Assembly (NCBI GenBank): GCA_943736015.1
Contig: OX031064.1
Location: forward strand, 36,507,361 to 36,571,360
DNA: 64,000 nucleotides
Direction: 5' to 3'
Source: Tridacna crocea
Taxonomy: Eukaryota > Mollusca > Bivalvia > Cardiida > Cardiidae
Part shown: positions 10,444 to 21,183 of the stretch, piece after piece
How positions within the stretch are numbered: position 1 is the stretch's first letter
How the letters are laid out: the number at the start of each line of letters is the position of its first letter
Made by a program: the position numbers and the translations under genes
Notes under the pieces: generated by a model
What the model saw: only the letters and a program-made list of their open reading frames with translations
What the model was told of the DNA's origin: nothing
The model's database searches: none

Positions 10444-10786
10444 GGGTAACCTTACATCTATTGATACAGTGAATCGCGTAAAACGATTTTGTACTTCGCG
10501 GATAAGTTCAGCGCCAATTTCACTGTCAAAATGCCGTTGTAATGAAAATGCATGAACTAAAAAAGCGATTGTATGATTTGAATGGTTTTAGTTTTATGGT
10601 TTTTATGGCGCATCGACAGCTAAGCTCATTAAGCGCGCAATAAAGAAGTAATAAAAGAAAAAAGAACAGATTTGAGAATGTGAGTCATGATTATAATTTT
10701 GATGAAAGATGTGTTAGGAAATAATGCTATAATGACGATAAAATAAATATATAGTCATAAAAATAGTCTAAGATGAATAAAAGGTA
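10444..10786. other. No recognisable feature
   Basis: AT-rich, with short open frames only. Confidence 0.35.
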
Positions 10787-10811
10787 TCACAATTTTCTAC
10801 AAGGTCCAATT

Positions 10812-11030
10812 TCCTTGAGAAAAGCATTATCCCTAAATAGATCAACTACCTTTCTGATATGCCTTGATCCGTCATTGGTGACAATTTCGCTGGAATGTAT
10901 CTGTATTTCATAAAATTGGTCTATTTGAACATTTGATTCTGTAAACAGCAATGTCCCTGAATAGATCGACAACCTTTCTGGTATGCCTTGATCCATCATT
11001 GGTGACAGTTTTGCTGGATTTTTTTTTTAA
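10812..11030 (-). repeat. 124-bp duplication with protein-like minus-strand reading
   Basis: The segment around CCTTGATCC.TCATTGGTGAC occurs twice, at 10862 and 10986, a 124-bp offset. On the minus strand both units can be read as VTNDGSRH.RKVVDLFRD, but in different frames because 124 is not a multiple of three. I do not recognise the peptide. It may descend from a repeated coding exon, or the reading may be chance within a non-coding duplication. Confidence 0.5.
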
Positions 11031-11106
11031 CTGCATCTCGTGTTCCATATTGAAAACTCCTTAACGTCGAAAATCGTTATGACGCCAACTGAGATCGAGA
11101 ATTTTG

Positions 11107-11332
11107 TTAACTCGTTACCACACGACAAAATTTTAGACTGGTTCAAATTGAAAGCATTTGCAGACGACAAAATAAAGGTGATTGAAAAACTGAAATTTGT
11201 TCTGAGAAGGGTAGAAAACACTGTAGGAAAAGGAGAAAATGGTTACCAGCATTTTCTCCTTTTCCTACAGTGTTTTCTGAAGGCTTCTTTCTCAGGGGCG
11301 TCAAAAGTAGGGATTGTGTGGTAATAGGTTAA
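11107..11332 (-). mobile_element. Family A MITE with matched arm substitutions
   Basis: TTAA on both sides. The hairpin at 11214-11279 reads CACTGTAGG on the left and CCTACAGTG on the right, where most copies have CATTGTGGG and CCCACAATG. Both arms thus carry the same two changes. Confidence 0.92.
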
Positions 11333-12937
11333 TCTTTTCGTACAACTGATTTGTAGTTGGTCAATCCACGAGTAGAAATATTCGTCGACCAGACTTCCTA
11401 CGCAGGAAATTTCGATTCAGGCGAACTGTCGAAAGTTGTACAGAATAAGTGTAGGCTATCGTGATCAAATTACCGTTGGTAACCGACACCGGTCGACAGC
11501 TGTTTCGTTCCCGACTTTTCCGTGTTTTTACCATTGCTAGGCTGGGATCCTTTACAGTGCATGACATGACACACCAACGTGACTCCTGCTACCAGCTATA
11601 ACCCCAAAAAGAAGTTCTGTATTCCAAACTCAACGTCTATTATTTTACTGCAAAGAAATTTCTCTTGATCTGATTGGTAAATATGCCCCGAACATATATA
11701 TCATGCACACTGACAAAACCAACGAAAAAGCAGTTTTCCTTTCGGGAGCCCTGTATGCATGACGATTATCAACACATCATCCAAAATAGCCGTGTCGATC
11801 AAACTTAACATCAAGATAACCAATCTCCGAGCAGAGTTGTCGTTCGTTACTCTCACCATACATCTCTGCAATGGGCTAAATGACAAGAATCTTGTCAAAC
11901 CGAGGAAAAGATGTTTTGTTACTGTTTAACTGTTTCATGTGTAACATGATAAAAAAGACAAAGGAAATATGATTCTGGATTCATTATAGGTGCATTCAAA
12001 CTGGTGAATTTACCTGTATACAATGGAACTATTTTTTTCGAGTCTCTTTACTGATCAGAATCTTACGCCAATCTTAACAAAAATGGCTGCGCCCATGAAT
12101 GATGACAACAGTTCTGACACACCGATGGATCTTAGTTTGTAAGATTAAAAAAAACAAGTTATGGTCCTTTAAAATACATGTAAGCTTTTCAGAAAATCCC
12201 TCTTTTTCACATTTCCTACCACTTTGTCTGATTGGCCGTATGCTGTTTGAACAGCACACAAAGTAATCGATATTGGTCTTTCTTTCACCGGCGTTTGTGT
12301 CGCAATTTTGTGTTCTGTTCATGTGACGAAAGTATCTCGTAATGACGGACTACTTTCTGAGCCCACTACAGAGGTGAATGTGAATGATCCGGAGTGCAAG
12401 AGATTCCAAGATAATGAGTCAAGCTACACGTTTTAGCAGATATTACCAAGGTTTCAGTGACGTCAGTTCCCAGTGACGTCAGTTATCATTGAATTGAGGC
12501 ACTCAGAAGGGAAATTCCACTTTGTTAGCTTATTCAATTTTGTAACCCAAAAAATCAGGTAAAGTTCGCTTAACAAAAGTTGGAATGGTACAACTTTGCA
12601 GTTTAATAGTCTCATTGTACGGTCAGGTGGCAGGGGACTTGGAAACTTGTTCATGACTGTGGTGAATCATGTCGCCACCTCGACCTCTGCTCGGGGAGAC
12701 ACGATTCACTTTAGCCGTGAACAAGTGAACAGCCACCTGAACGTAAAACTAATAAACCACCACGTAATGTTTCGTCTTTAAACTGTATGTTGCAAATCTT
12801 AGAAAAAAAATGATGATGCGAGAAGTGTGGAAAAAATCTGCCTGCATGGAGGCGCAGGCTGATCTTGATGTACTTTCTTGGCAAAAATCTTCAAAGGTCT
12901 CCATAAGTGGGTATGGATTAACAAACAGATAATTGGC
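11333..12937. other. Long stretch without a recognised gene or repeat
   Basis: No family member is seen. An imperfect inverted repeat surrounds about 12630-12745 (CCACCTCGACCTCTGCTC region). A pair of TGACGTCA sites is listed separately. Confidence 0.4.
12458..12481. promoter_or_regulatory. Two TGACGTCA palindromes 16 bp apart
   Basis: Two perfect CRE-type octamers lie at 12458-12465 and 12474-12481 in a short tandem of CAGTGACGTCAGTT. CREB/ATF proteins bind this octamer. No transcription unit is visible nearby, so a regulatory role is only a possibility. Confidence 0.25.
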
Positions 12938-13192
12938 TTTCAACACACAGAAAGGAGCATTCGGGCATTCGTGTATGGTGTCGTCGCAGATCAGCCTGCA
13001 CGGACTGCACAGGCTAGTCCGAGACGGCATTTTACGACTTCATAAGATTTTGTTTTACAGCAGATTTTAACAAAACAGAAGATAATATAAGAACGAAAAG
13101 TGACGTCTAGGAACAATCTGCGCGGACTAAGCAGGCTGATCCGGGACGACACTTTACATAAACGTCCAATTCCCCCTTTTCTGTTTTGCAGA
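12938..13192. mobile_element. Family C two-hairpin MITE
   Basis: The layout is an end CAACACACAGAAAGG.GCATTCGG, a hairpin of GATCAGCCTGCACGG with its complement, a spacer GATTTTGTTTTACAGCAGA, a second hairpin and ACGACACTTTACATAAACG. The right end TTGCA is decayed. Confidence 0.78.
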
Positions 13193-13367
13193 CCTATATA
13201 ATAATTGTATTAAAATATAACAGAAAAACAGGATTACCTCGACGCACTGGACTGACAGTCGCCACATGATTCAAAAGGGGCGTAAGTGATATTGCAAAAA
13301 AATAAGATTTACACCAGAAAAGCATTAAAGGCGCCTAACTATCAAACTACACAGTTCTAATATCAGC

Positions 13368-13598
13368 TTAACCCATTACCACACAATCCCTACTTTTGAC
13401 GCCCCTGAGAAAGAAACCTTTTGAAAACACTGTAGGAAAAGGAGAAAATGCTGGTAAGCAGCATTTTCTCCTTTTCCCACAGTGTTTTCTACCCTTCCCA
13501 CAACAAATTTCAATTTTTCAGTCACCTTTATTTTGTCGTCTGCAAATGCTTTCAATTTGGACCAGTCTACAATTTTGTCGTGTGGTATAATGAGTTAA
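13368..13598 (+). mobile_element. Family A MITE, complete
   Basis: TTAA at 13368 and 13595. The hairpin at about 13423-13491 has CACTG on one arm and CAGTG on the other, and GTAGG/CCCAC as a single-arm difference. Confidence 0.92.
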
Positions 13599-14245
13599 AA
13601 TAACCCTTTTATATCGATAACGTGTAGTATTCATAGAAATACCATAAATAAATCTAATTATACACTAAATATAGGGACTGTCATTTGGAATCTTTTTTTT
13701 TTCGTTTCGTTTTTAGTTCTTTATCTAAATCTATGGTGTGGATTCTCGTTAGAATTACCCCGGCGAGGCCGATATAATGAATAAATTTATCGATAACATT
13801 TAAAGCTATTAGTACAAGGATAACATTCCCTGTATTGATATTTCCACTGATTTAGGTTTCCAACTATCGATTACGATCATATCGAAGTTGAGACAGGATT
13901 TTAGTTTGACATATACAGGAGTGTTCCATCAAATGTGCCTTTTTTTTTTACTTTAAAACGAAACCAAAACCCATACATAAATTGGTGAACTCGATTGATT
14001 CGAGATCGAATAGTGAAGTTCCTATACATGAAACTGAAATTCATTTTTGATAAATACTTGGGCATTATGTCCTCGGTTTACTTCGAAAACCTGGTAACTA
14101 CAGCTTGAAAGGTGTATATATCTAATATCAGACTACTAATATTCTGTGCTGTCTGATCATATTCTTCACTGTCAGCAAAAGGACAGTGAGTCGCGCTAGC
14201 AGCCTGGAGATTAATTTCTAAAAAGCAAATTGAACTTTCTAAGAA
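13599..14245. other. No recognisable feature
   Basis: AT-rich stretch without a family match or convincing open frame. Confidence 0.4.
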
Positions 14246-14398
14246 CCAGGGTCCGTATTTACAAACCATAATTAAGAATACTCTTTGTCTTATTCTTGGT
14301 TCAGAAAGTAACCCAACTTTTGACTTACTAAACCAAATGTGTTGGCCAATCAGAACTTGCTTTACTTTCGAATTCAGAAAATTCTTGAGAATAAGCCG
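14246..14398. mobile_element. Family F foldback element, diverged
   Basis: It begins CAGGGTCCGTATTTACAAACC, contains TCTTATTCT, and centres on CTAAACCAAATGTGTTGGCCAATCAGAAC. The right half ends at AGAATAAGCC without the outermost bases. Confidence 0.65.
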
Positions 14399-14660
14399 AC
14401 TAACAATTCGCCCACCCCTTCATATTTCGTCCACCCCCACTTTGATTACATCATATATTATATTTCATGTGTTTATTTTTAGAAATTTTATGGGTTAAAA
14501 AATGACGTCATTTAAGCTGCAGGGGAGAATTACTTCCCCGTCACAGTGAATATTTTCCCCCTACCGAAAATCTGCTTTTAAAAATGACCTGAGATCACTA
14601 GTTTTAAAAGTGACATTCGTTGACAAAATAATCAGATGAAGTATAATATATAATTTACAT

Positions 14661-14814
14661 GTATTTCATCAGCTTGTGGTTAATATGAGGAAATTTTTGC
14701 CTCAAAAGGGGAAGGTCCGCGAAAGTAACTCGTGCCTTACGGCACTCGTTATTTTCGCATACCTTTCCCCTTTCGGCTAATATTTCCCCATATTAACCAC
14801 AATCTGATGAAATA
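14661..14814. mobile_element. Long imperfect hairpin, 154 bp
   Basis: TTTCATCAGCTTGTGGTTAATATG at the left pairs with CATATTAACCACAATCTGATGAAA at the right, and AAAGGGGAAGGT and GGCACTCGTTA pair further in. It is a foldback element without a relative in this window. Confidence 0.7.
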
Positions 14815-14826
14815 AACTCTATTTCT

Positions 14827-15060
14827 TTAACCCTCTGGAGAAGAACTCGGGGTTTTAATGAACCTGGCGAAGAAAGAATTTGAAAAAAAAAAAAATGTAG
14901 TAAAAAGTCGCATAAACTACAGGTTATTACAGTTTCTGTTATGCACACAGTGTCTTCTACTCTTTCAACGATAGACTCAAATATTCGAACCACATTTAAA
15001 TTGTCGTCTGCAACTTGTTTGAATTTGGACAAGCGTGTAGTTTTTTCGTCTGACATTACA
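14827..15060 (+). mobile_element. Family A MITE, heavily decayed
   Basis: TTAACCCTC lies at the left, with GTCGTCTGCAACTTGTTTGAATTTGGACAAG towards the right as in intact copies. The hairpin has lost its pairing. Confidence 0.45.
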
Positions 15061-15115
15061 AACTGTATATAGCTACTAATCATAGGAGTGTATGAACTCT
15101 TGTATTATATACGGA

Positions 15116-15337
15116 TTAACCCTTTACCAAACGACAAAATTTTAGACGTGTCCAAATTGTTAGCAATTCCAGACGACAAAAGAAATGTAACTCAAACAAT
15201 GAATATGTGTTTGTAGAAAGGTGGGAAACTATGCGGAAAAAGGAGAAAATGCTGGATACAAGCATTTTCTCCTTTTTGCACGATGTTTTCAAAAGTTTTC
15301 TTCTAAGGGTCATTAAAACTCGGGATTGTGTGGTTAA
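15116..15337 (-). mobile_element. Family A MITE with diverged hairpin
   Basis: TTAA on both sides. GGAGAAAATGCTGGATACAAGCATTTTCTCC keeps the inner stem while the outer arms (ACTATGCGG and GCACGATG) have drifted. Confidence 0.85.
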
Positions 15338-15654
15338 AGAATATACCTTTCAGCTTCATAGGCGAACAAAACAGCTTTAGCAGGCGGTAGAGATTAAGAT
15401 CAGACACAATACAGAGCGTATAGTATGATCTTCAACTGTTTAATTCTTTTGTCAAGTCTTTAGGATAGAAAAGAATCTTTCGGAGTCTCCGAGCATCAGA
15501 TTTTCGACCGTCGAAAGATGTCTTGCCAACATAATAAGTTATATATTGGTGCAGAAAGAGTCAATGTCGGGTCAAATCATTTACTATTAAACGGACTATA
15601 GTAATCGATATGTCCGCACTAATGCTACGGTGAAAGTAGAAAACATTTCTGATA

Positions 15655-15866
15655 TTAACCCCTCTCCTGCTGAAAAACTAAAAATAAATTTTCAATTTGA
15701 TACTAACAGCCCAAATATTGCTGTTTCAAAGTTCTTTTTTGGAGAGTGATATCGCCTTATCAGACAGTGTAGATCATAGATCAGACTGCACGTTCTGTGC
15801 AGTCTGATCTTGATCTGCACTGTCCGCAAAAGGTCAGCGGGTCGCGATTAGCAGCCAAAGGGTTAA
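15655..15866 (-). mobile_element. Family B MITE, complete
   Basis: TTAA at 15655 and 15863. The hairpin ATAGATCAGACTGCACGTTCTGTGCAGTCTGATCTTGAT is followed by GCACTGTCCGCAAAAGGTCAGCG and the end GCAGCCAAAGGGTTAA. Confidence 0.88.
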
Positions 15867-15915
15867 AATTAATCAGTCATAAGTCAGAGCACTCCTTTAG
15901 TTAACTCATTTACCT

Positions 15916-16136
15916 TTAACCCTTTCCCAAACGACAAATTTTAGACTCTTCCAAAACTGAAAGAGTTTGCAGACGACAATTTTAACTTTCATAACAAAGG
16001 CAGAATATTATCCAAAAAACACTGTGGGAAAAGGAGGAATTGCTCGTTACGAGCAATTTCTCCTTTTCCCACAGTGTTTTCAAAAGACTTGTACTGCAGA
16101 CACGTAAGAACAAGGGCTTGTTTGGGAAAGGGTTAA
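15916..16136 (-). mobile_element. Family A MITE, TTGCTCG-loop subfamily, in an A-B pair
   Basis: The loop part of the hairpin is ATTGCTCGTTACGAGCAAT instead of GCTGGTAACCAGC, and both stems read CACTGTGGG/CCCACAGTG. Its right TTAA (16133-16136) is also the left TTAA of the next B copy. Confidence 0.9.
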
Positions 16137-16353
16137 CTTGCTAAATTATTCTAAATGAAAATTTCATTCCGAAAGTAAATAAAGGAAACCCGAATATTGA
16201 TAAAATTTCAAACTTATTTTTTTAGTCACATAATTATCCCCAGATCGGACAGTTTAGATTCAAGAGCAGGGTGGGTTTTTTTTGTGTGCGATCTGATCTG
16301 AGTCTACAATGTCCGAAAAAGGTCGGTGAGCCGCTTAGCAACCTAGGGGTGAA
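16133..16353 (-). mobile_element. Family B MITE with decayed hairpin, second half of an A-B pair
   Basis: It starts TTAACTTGCTAAATTATTC and ends GCAACCTAGGGGTGAA. The left hairpin arm has been replaced by GAGCAGGGTGGGTTTTTTTT. Confidence 0.75.
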
Positions 16354-16408
16354 ACGGACATTCAACCAATGTTTTACTCACTTATAAGGATTGGCAGAAC
16401 GGTGATTT

Positions 16409-16775
16409 ATCACATAACCTCCCTTGTTTTCAATGTAATATAACCATTACGAATTTTCTTATCTGACACACGTTTGATATCACATTTGTGTGACGTCATT
16501 TTCGACGTCACTTTGTACATATTCCGTAGAAGTGATTGGGTCTTATGGATATTACCGCGGGTGCATTTATGGGTGTTTTTGCAGCATCTGCTCTATAATT
16601 ATTATGTGAAATGTTATGTGATAAAAAGAATCTGACATTTGTGGGCTTTTGAGATAAAATTTTATTAAACTCGTCAAGGAAAAATGTTATTAAGCCAAAG
16701 GCTCGCTTAATAACATTTCCCTTGACTCGTTTAATAAAATCTTGTCTCAAAAGCCCACTCATGTCAGATCCTATA
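16409..16775 (+). mobile_element. Family E element with long hairpin
   Basis: TTATCACATAACCTCCC at 16409 and GTTATGTGATAA at 16611-16622 are inverted. Directly after comes a ~135-bp hairpin: GGGCTTTTGAGATAAAATTTT pairs with AAAATCTTGTCTCAAAAGCCC about a centre at 16698. The outer CATGGAGGTATGAA ends of the copy at 33782 are missing. Confidence 0.75.
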
Positions 16776-16854
16776 TATCTTTTAAAGAAAAAATATTAAG
16801 ACGTGGCTTTTTACCTTTAGTTGTAGAAAAATAAAACAAAAAAGCTTGGGGAAA

Positions 16855-16930
16855 AAAAGGCCTCCAACTCGAACCAATGACCTTCAAAACCAAATTTGGC
16901 GACCCTTCCAAATGAGCTATGAAGTCAACT
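16855..16930 (-). repeat. tRNA-like SINE head fragment
   Basis: On the minus strand the segment has a GGTTCGAG-type B box and an AGCTCATTTGG-type A box in tRNA spacing, but the stems do not pair well. I read it as a SINE head, not a tRNA gene. Confidence 0.35.
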
Positions 16931-17416
16931 GATACATGTATTCATGTCACCGTTTAGAAAACGCATTTATCTATCATTATACAACGTTACTAACGGAATA
17001 GGAACAGAACTAGAAGAAAAATACAAACATCTCGGTATTGCCTTGTTTTCTATGTAACTCTATGTTAAAGTTTGCGAGCCAACTTTAAATGCAAATCAAA
17101 ATTAGCAGGCTTTGCAAAGATTTTCTGAAATAATTTGCGAACCGGAAGCTCTTTTAAAGCCCCTTTAATACCTAAAATAAATTCTCTGCGACTGACGACA
17201 GTAAACATATCATTGTAAAGGTAGGATAATCTACATTTATTATAATAACATCCCACCAGATTTCGTTTCATTTGCTTTTACGAAAATCACAACGATGGCT
17301 GCTAATTTTTTACAGTGATGAAAATATGAGTCTTACAAATAAAGGTAACGGTAACTTACACGAGAAATTGCCCAGTTTCTGGTACTGCGTAATAAAATAT
17401 CCTATTCTGTTCAATG
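16931..17416. other. No recognisable feature
   Basis: AT-rich, with short open frames only. Confidence 0.35.
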
Positions 17417-17640
17417 TTTTACCACAAAATCACTATTTTAGGAAAAGTTGAGAAATCTACTTTTGAAAACATTGTGGAAAAAAGAAGAAAATGCTGGTAA
17501 CCAGCATTTTCTTCTTTTCCCACAATGTTTTTTTCTTTTATGGAAGGCGAATTTCATGTCTTGGGTACCACTGAATTTGGCGTTTGCAAATGTTTTCAGT
17601 TAAGACAAGTCTAAAATGTTGTCGTTTGGTAAAGAGGTAA
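17417..17640 (+). mobile_element. Family A MITE with matched GAAGAAAAT/ATTTTCTTC arms
   Basis: The usual GGAGAAAAT/ATTTTCTCC stem is changed on both arms to GAAGAAAAT/ATTTTCTTC, so pairing is kept. Both TTAA ends have decayed (TTTTACC at the left, GAGGTAAT at the right). Confidence 0.85.
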
Positions 17641-17912
17641 TACGGGGTAGCCGTTATTACGCAACGCAGTATAAATAAATTTGAACAAAAATAAATAATT
17701 GTTGTCCGCATTGCTAAGTTATTGGAGTTACTGATATATGAATAAGCAGGTTGAGTGCTCGAATCCCAGAGAAGACATTGATATTGTAGTTTCTTTTTCA
17801 CCCAGCTAAGTACTCGTAATAAACAGTCGCGTCCTTATAATCTTTTCTTACATCATATTAACCGCCTTCCCTAGTCCACCAAAGTTTTTGGGTCAGTCTT
17901 GTTTTATGCTGC
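17641..17912. other. No recognisable feature
   Basis: AT-rich stretch without a family match. Confidence 0.35.
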
Positions 17913-18142
17913 TTAACCCTTTACTCTATAGATACTCATTTTGACGTATGTAATACAGACAGCTTTTGAAAACATTGTGGGAAAAGGAGAAATTGCTCGT
18001 AACGAGCAATTTCTGCTTTTCCCACTATGTTTTCCACTCAATCAGATATTTGTATCCTCATTTGTCCATATTTTTCACATCATATCTTTATTTGCTGCTG
18101 AAATGGAAAAGCCTCAAATTGGCATAATTGGTAAAGGGTTAA
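17913..18142 (+). mobile_element. Family A variant with ATAGATACTCATTTTGACG end
   Basis: TTAA on both sides. The stem loop is ATTGCTCGTAACGAGCAAT and the right half is unlike the main type (TTTATTTGCTGCTGAAATGG). Half of the same variant lies inverted at 20148-20251. Confidence 0.88.
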
Positions 18143-18271
18143 CACACAGACAGATGTGAAAATACTGTATCATAAGGAGTAATTCCTTAAGGTGGGCAAT
18201 TTCTTATTTTGTAATAATGATTATAAAATTGGTCCGTTGTAAAATGGCAGTGTCTGTAAAGTTGGACTGGG

Positions 18272-18427
18272 TTAAAACTCTGTGGCTGCAAGGCGCGAAT
18301 GACTGTCCTTTTGCGGACAGTATAGATCAAGATCAGACTGCACAGAAACGTGTATGTTATTGAAATATTTAGGTTTCTATACTTTCAAAATGAATTCCGG
18401 TTTAGTTATTCTGCAGGATAGGGGTAA
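18272..18427 (+). mobile_element. Family B MITE, right hairpin arm deleted
   Basis: The left half runs to AGATCAGACTGCACAGAAACGTG and then jumps to the right outer half (TTGAAATATTTAGGTTTCTA... GCAGGATAGGGGTAA). Confidence 0.8.
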
Positions 18428-18432
18428 CAATA

Positions 18433-18501
18433 ACTGACTCTTGTATAGATCTCTTAAGTCTACGATATTTGTAGACTTAAGAGATCTATACAAGAATCAG
18501 T
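18433..18501. repeat. Isolated hairpin with 31-nt arms
   Basis: Arm 18433-18463 (ACTGACTCTTGTATAGATC...) pairs with 18471-18501 with one mismatch around a 7-base loop. It abuts the B copy at 18427. No relative is seen in the window. Confidence 0.85.
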
Positions 18502-19119
18502 TTTATTATGCAAAGTTCTACACATACAAAGTAAAGTTTTGCAGTTAGAACTAGGCAAAGAATGGTCTGTGAAAACGACCCAAGAAATCCATGGATAGTT
18601 GCACTTGTCGCCATCAAATAACTCAAATTTAAAATGAATACGGCATTCTTTAGTTGTATTGAGTCATCGTAATAGAAGCACCTGAACCCAAAGCTACAAA
18701 GAAGATATACGGCGACCAAAATAATGACAGAAACAGTCATTAAAACATCAGTCTTGTCGATATTTGTGCCAAAAGCACGATCAGATGATCATGAAATGAC
18801 TTTTTGGTACACAAATAGAACTGAATGCTGTTTTGGGGCGGATAGTTGTACATTTAAAATCAAAATAATTACCAACAAAAATAAACATTGCGTTCCTTGA
18901 ACTTAGACGGCTTTCCGTATTGCGCAAAATCTTGTATTTAGAAAGTAGAGAGTTGAACAATGATCGTTAAAATCAAGAGCAACGCATGGAGTGCCAACGT
19001 TTGGCGTCAGTTGCTTATTTCTTTGTGAAAACTGTAAGTCAGAAAAAGGTACATAACTATGTCTAAAATATTTTACAGTTACCGGTACCAGTCTATGTCT
19101 TTTTTAGTTACACTCTTGA
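18502..19119. other. No recognisable feature
   Basis: An 84-codon minus-strand frame here looks hydrophobic but has no family resemblance or splice context. Confidence 0.35.
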
Positions 19120-19318
19120 ACTCGTATTCACCAACCATTCTTGAGAATATTCTTCGTCTTATTCTCCAAGGTTTTTTAAATTCGTAAGTAACACAACGTC
19201 TGATTGGCTAAACCATTCGGTTTAGCCAATCAGATGTTGTGTTACTTACAAATGTAGAAAATTCTGGAGAATAAGACAAAGAACGTTCTTAAAAATGGTT
19301 GGTGAATACGGGCCCTGA
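19120..19318. mobile_element. Family F foldback element, complete
   Basis: The arms run from CGTATTCACCAACCATTCTTG to CAAGAATGGTTGGTG-like ends (decayed as AAAAATGGTTGGTGAATACG). The centre is a near-perfect palindrome: GATTGGCTAAACCATTCGG then TTTAGCCAATCAG. Confidence 0.88.
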
Positions 19319-19365
19319 TTTTATTTGAAACTAGTCTAAGTTTGAAGAAAATACCTCATGTACGG

Positions 19366-19526
19366 TTAACCCTTAAGCTTCTAAGTGCGACACACTGACC
19401 TTTTGCGGACACAGTAGATCAAATTCAGACAGCACAGACTAAGAACGTCCGATAAAAATATTTTTCCAGCCTCATAATAACTTTGAAATAGCAGCATTTG
19501 TCAGTTATTTTGCAGGATTAGGGTTA
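19366..19526 (+). mobile_element. Family B MITE with shortened hairpin
   Basis: TTAA at 19366 and 19523 and the ends CCCTTAAGCTTCTAAG and GCAGGATTAGGG. The hairpin shrank to CAGACAGCACAGACTAAGAACGTCCG. Confidence 0.82.
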
Positions 19527-19531
19527 AGATA

Positions 19532-19876
19532 TATTGGATCTTTTGTGGGCTTTTGAGATAAGATTTTATCAAACATGTCAAGGGAAATGTTATTAGGCGA
19601 GCCTTTGGCGAACTTAAATAACATTTTCTTCGACGAGTTTAATAAAATTTTATCTCAAAAGTCCACGAATGTCAGCTTTTTTTTTAATCACATAACGATA
19701 TTTCACAAATATAGATCAGATGATGCAAAAGCATTCATAAATGCACCCGCGATAAGCCATAAGAGTACAAAATGATGTCAAAAATGACGTCACACAAAAG
19801 TGATATCAAACGTGTATAAGATAAGAAAATTCGTATTGGGTATATTACACTGAAAACATGGGAGGTTATGTGATAA
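19532..19876 (-). mobile_element. Family E element, reverse orientation
   Basis: The hairpin TTTGTGGGCTTTTGAGATAA to TTATCTCAAAAGTCCACGAA (19538-19672) comes first, then AATCACATAACG and, at the far end, GGGAGGTTATGTGATAA. It contains TGATGTCAAAAATGACGTCA as in the other copies. Confidence 0.82.
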
Positions 19877-19947
19877 ATAAAAAATGTTAAAATTATCGCA
19901 CACATGCAACGATGCCCAGAGACAGACCAGCAGCTTTATAATACCTT

Positions 19948-20151
19948 GCGGGTTACCAGCATTTCCTTCTTTTCCCACTATGTTTTTTACCCCATTAAAG
20001 AAAGAATGCACAACCAGCATTTCCTTCTTTTCCCACTGTGTTTTCTACCCCATCAAAGAAAGAATGCACCATTCGAGGCACGTTCAAACTGTCGTCTGCA
20101 AGTGCTTCAATCTTGACAAGGTAAAAATTATGTAGTCTGGAAACGGGTTAA
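19948..20151 (+). mobile_element. Family A MITE, left-truncated, with a 58-bp internal duplication
   Basis: The right hairpin arm ACCAGCATTTCCTTCTTTTC with its outer flank is present twice, starting at 19955 and 20013. The left arm is missing. The right end reaches TTAA at 20148-20151. Confidence 0.82.
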
Positions 20152-20251
20152 CCGAGTACCTAATATGCCAATTTGAGGCTCTTCTATTTCAGCAGCAAAT
20201 AAAGGTATGATGTCAAAAATATGAACAAATGAGGATACACATATCTTATTG
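20148..20251 (-). mobile_element. Half of a family A variant copy
   Basis: This is the reverse complement of the right half of the copy at 17913-18142 (CCAATTTGAGGC, CAGCAGCAAATAAAGGTATGAT, ATGAGGATACACATATC). It shares its TTAA with the preceding element. Confidence 0.8.
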
Positions 20252-20303
20252 AACGTTCTAAGCAGCCTAGTGTTGGATATAAGCGGCCAGCAAGAGCTGC
20301 TTC

Positions 20304-20527
20304 ACTCTCTACTAGACGACAAAAGTTTAGTCATGTCCAAATTGAAAGCATTTGCAGACGATAATTTCAAAATGGCTCAAATGGTGGAATTTTTCTTTGA
20401 TAGGGTAGAAAACATTGTGGGAAAAGGAGAAAATGCTGGTAACCAGCATTTTCTCCTTTTCCCACAATTTTTCAAGAGCTTCTTAGCCAGGGTCGCCAAA
20501 TGTCGGCATTGCGTGGTAAAGAGTTCA
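20304..20527 (-). mobile_element. Family A MITE in an A-B pair
   Basis: The left end has decayed (CTCTCTACTAGACGAC). The hairpin at 20408-20474 is nearly perfect, and the right end is TTCA (20524-20527), shared with the B copy that follows. Confidence 0.85.
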
Positions 20528-20741
20528 AATCTTATCGTGCTGAATAATTAAATTATACATGTACCTTCCAGTCGATAGTAAAAACCCAAATGTTGTTATT
20601 TCAAAGTTACGTTGGCGGGAAAAATATATCCTGACCGGGCAGTGTAAAATCAAAATCAGACCGCACTAAACGTGCAGTCTGATTTTGATCTACACTGTTC
20701 GTAAAAGGTTCTTGAGTCGCGCTTGGCAGCCTACGAGTTAA
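20524..20741 (-). mobile_element. Family B MITE, second half of an A-B pair
   Basis: It ends GCAGCCTACGAGTTAA. The hairpin CAAAATCAGACCGCACTAAACGTGCAGTCTGATTTTG carries AAAATCAGAC/GTCTGATTTT on both arms in place of the usual AAGATCAGAC/GTCTGATCTT, again a matched change. Confidence 0.87.
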
Positions 20742-20979
20742 ATTGCCAATGGGTGTACATGGGTGAAAGTTTGTAAGTGTTGTCTTACTTTGTATTTTCG
20801 CGGTAAAGCACCATAAAAACCAATTATTTGACACATTAAAGTGTCTTGTACACATGCTCCCCCTAAACTAAGCAAACGTGGGTGCTAGTCGATGAAGATA
20901 CCAGAAGAGAATAACTTGGTCACAATGCAGTGAATATCGACCTTCTGGCCGTGATTTTAGGTGTGTTTTTGAACATCAG
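20742..20979. other. No recognisable feature
   Basis: No family match. Confidence 0.3.
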
Positions 20980-21183
20980 CAGGGTCCGTATTCACTATAA
21001 CCGTTCTTAAGAACATTCTTAGGCTTATTCTTCAGAATATTGCCAATGTGAGAGTAAATGGACTTCTGATTGGCTAAACCAATTGGTTTAGCCAATCGGA
21101 AGTCCTGTTACTTTCACTGTCAGAAAATCTTGAAGATTTCGTCAAAGAACGTTCCTAAGAATGGTTGGTGAAAACGGACCCAG
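20980..21183. mobile_element. Family F foldback element, complete
   Basis: It runs from CAGGGTCCGTATTCAC to GTGAAAACGGACCCAGG. The centre is CTTCTGATTGGCTAAACCAA followed by its complement TTGGTTTAGCCAATCGGAAG. Confidence 0.9.

Noticed and set aside
20249..20551. 100-codon frame, and the similar one at 11040-11324
   Set aside because: Both run through a family A hairpin; the shared residues (GKGENAGNQHFLLFPQ) are the translation of the palindrome and recur wherever a copy lies.
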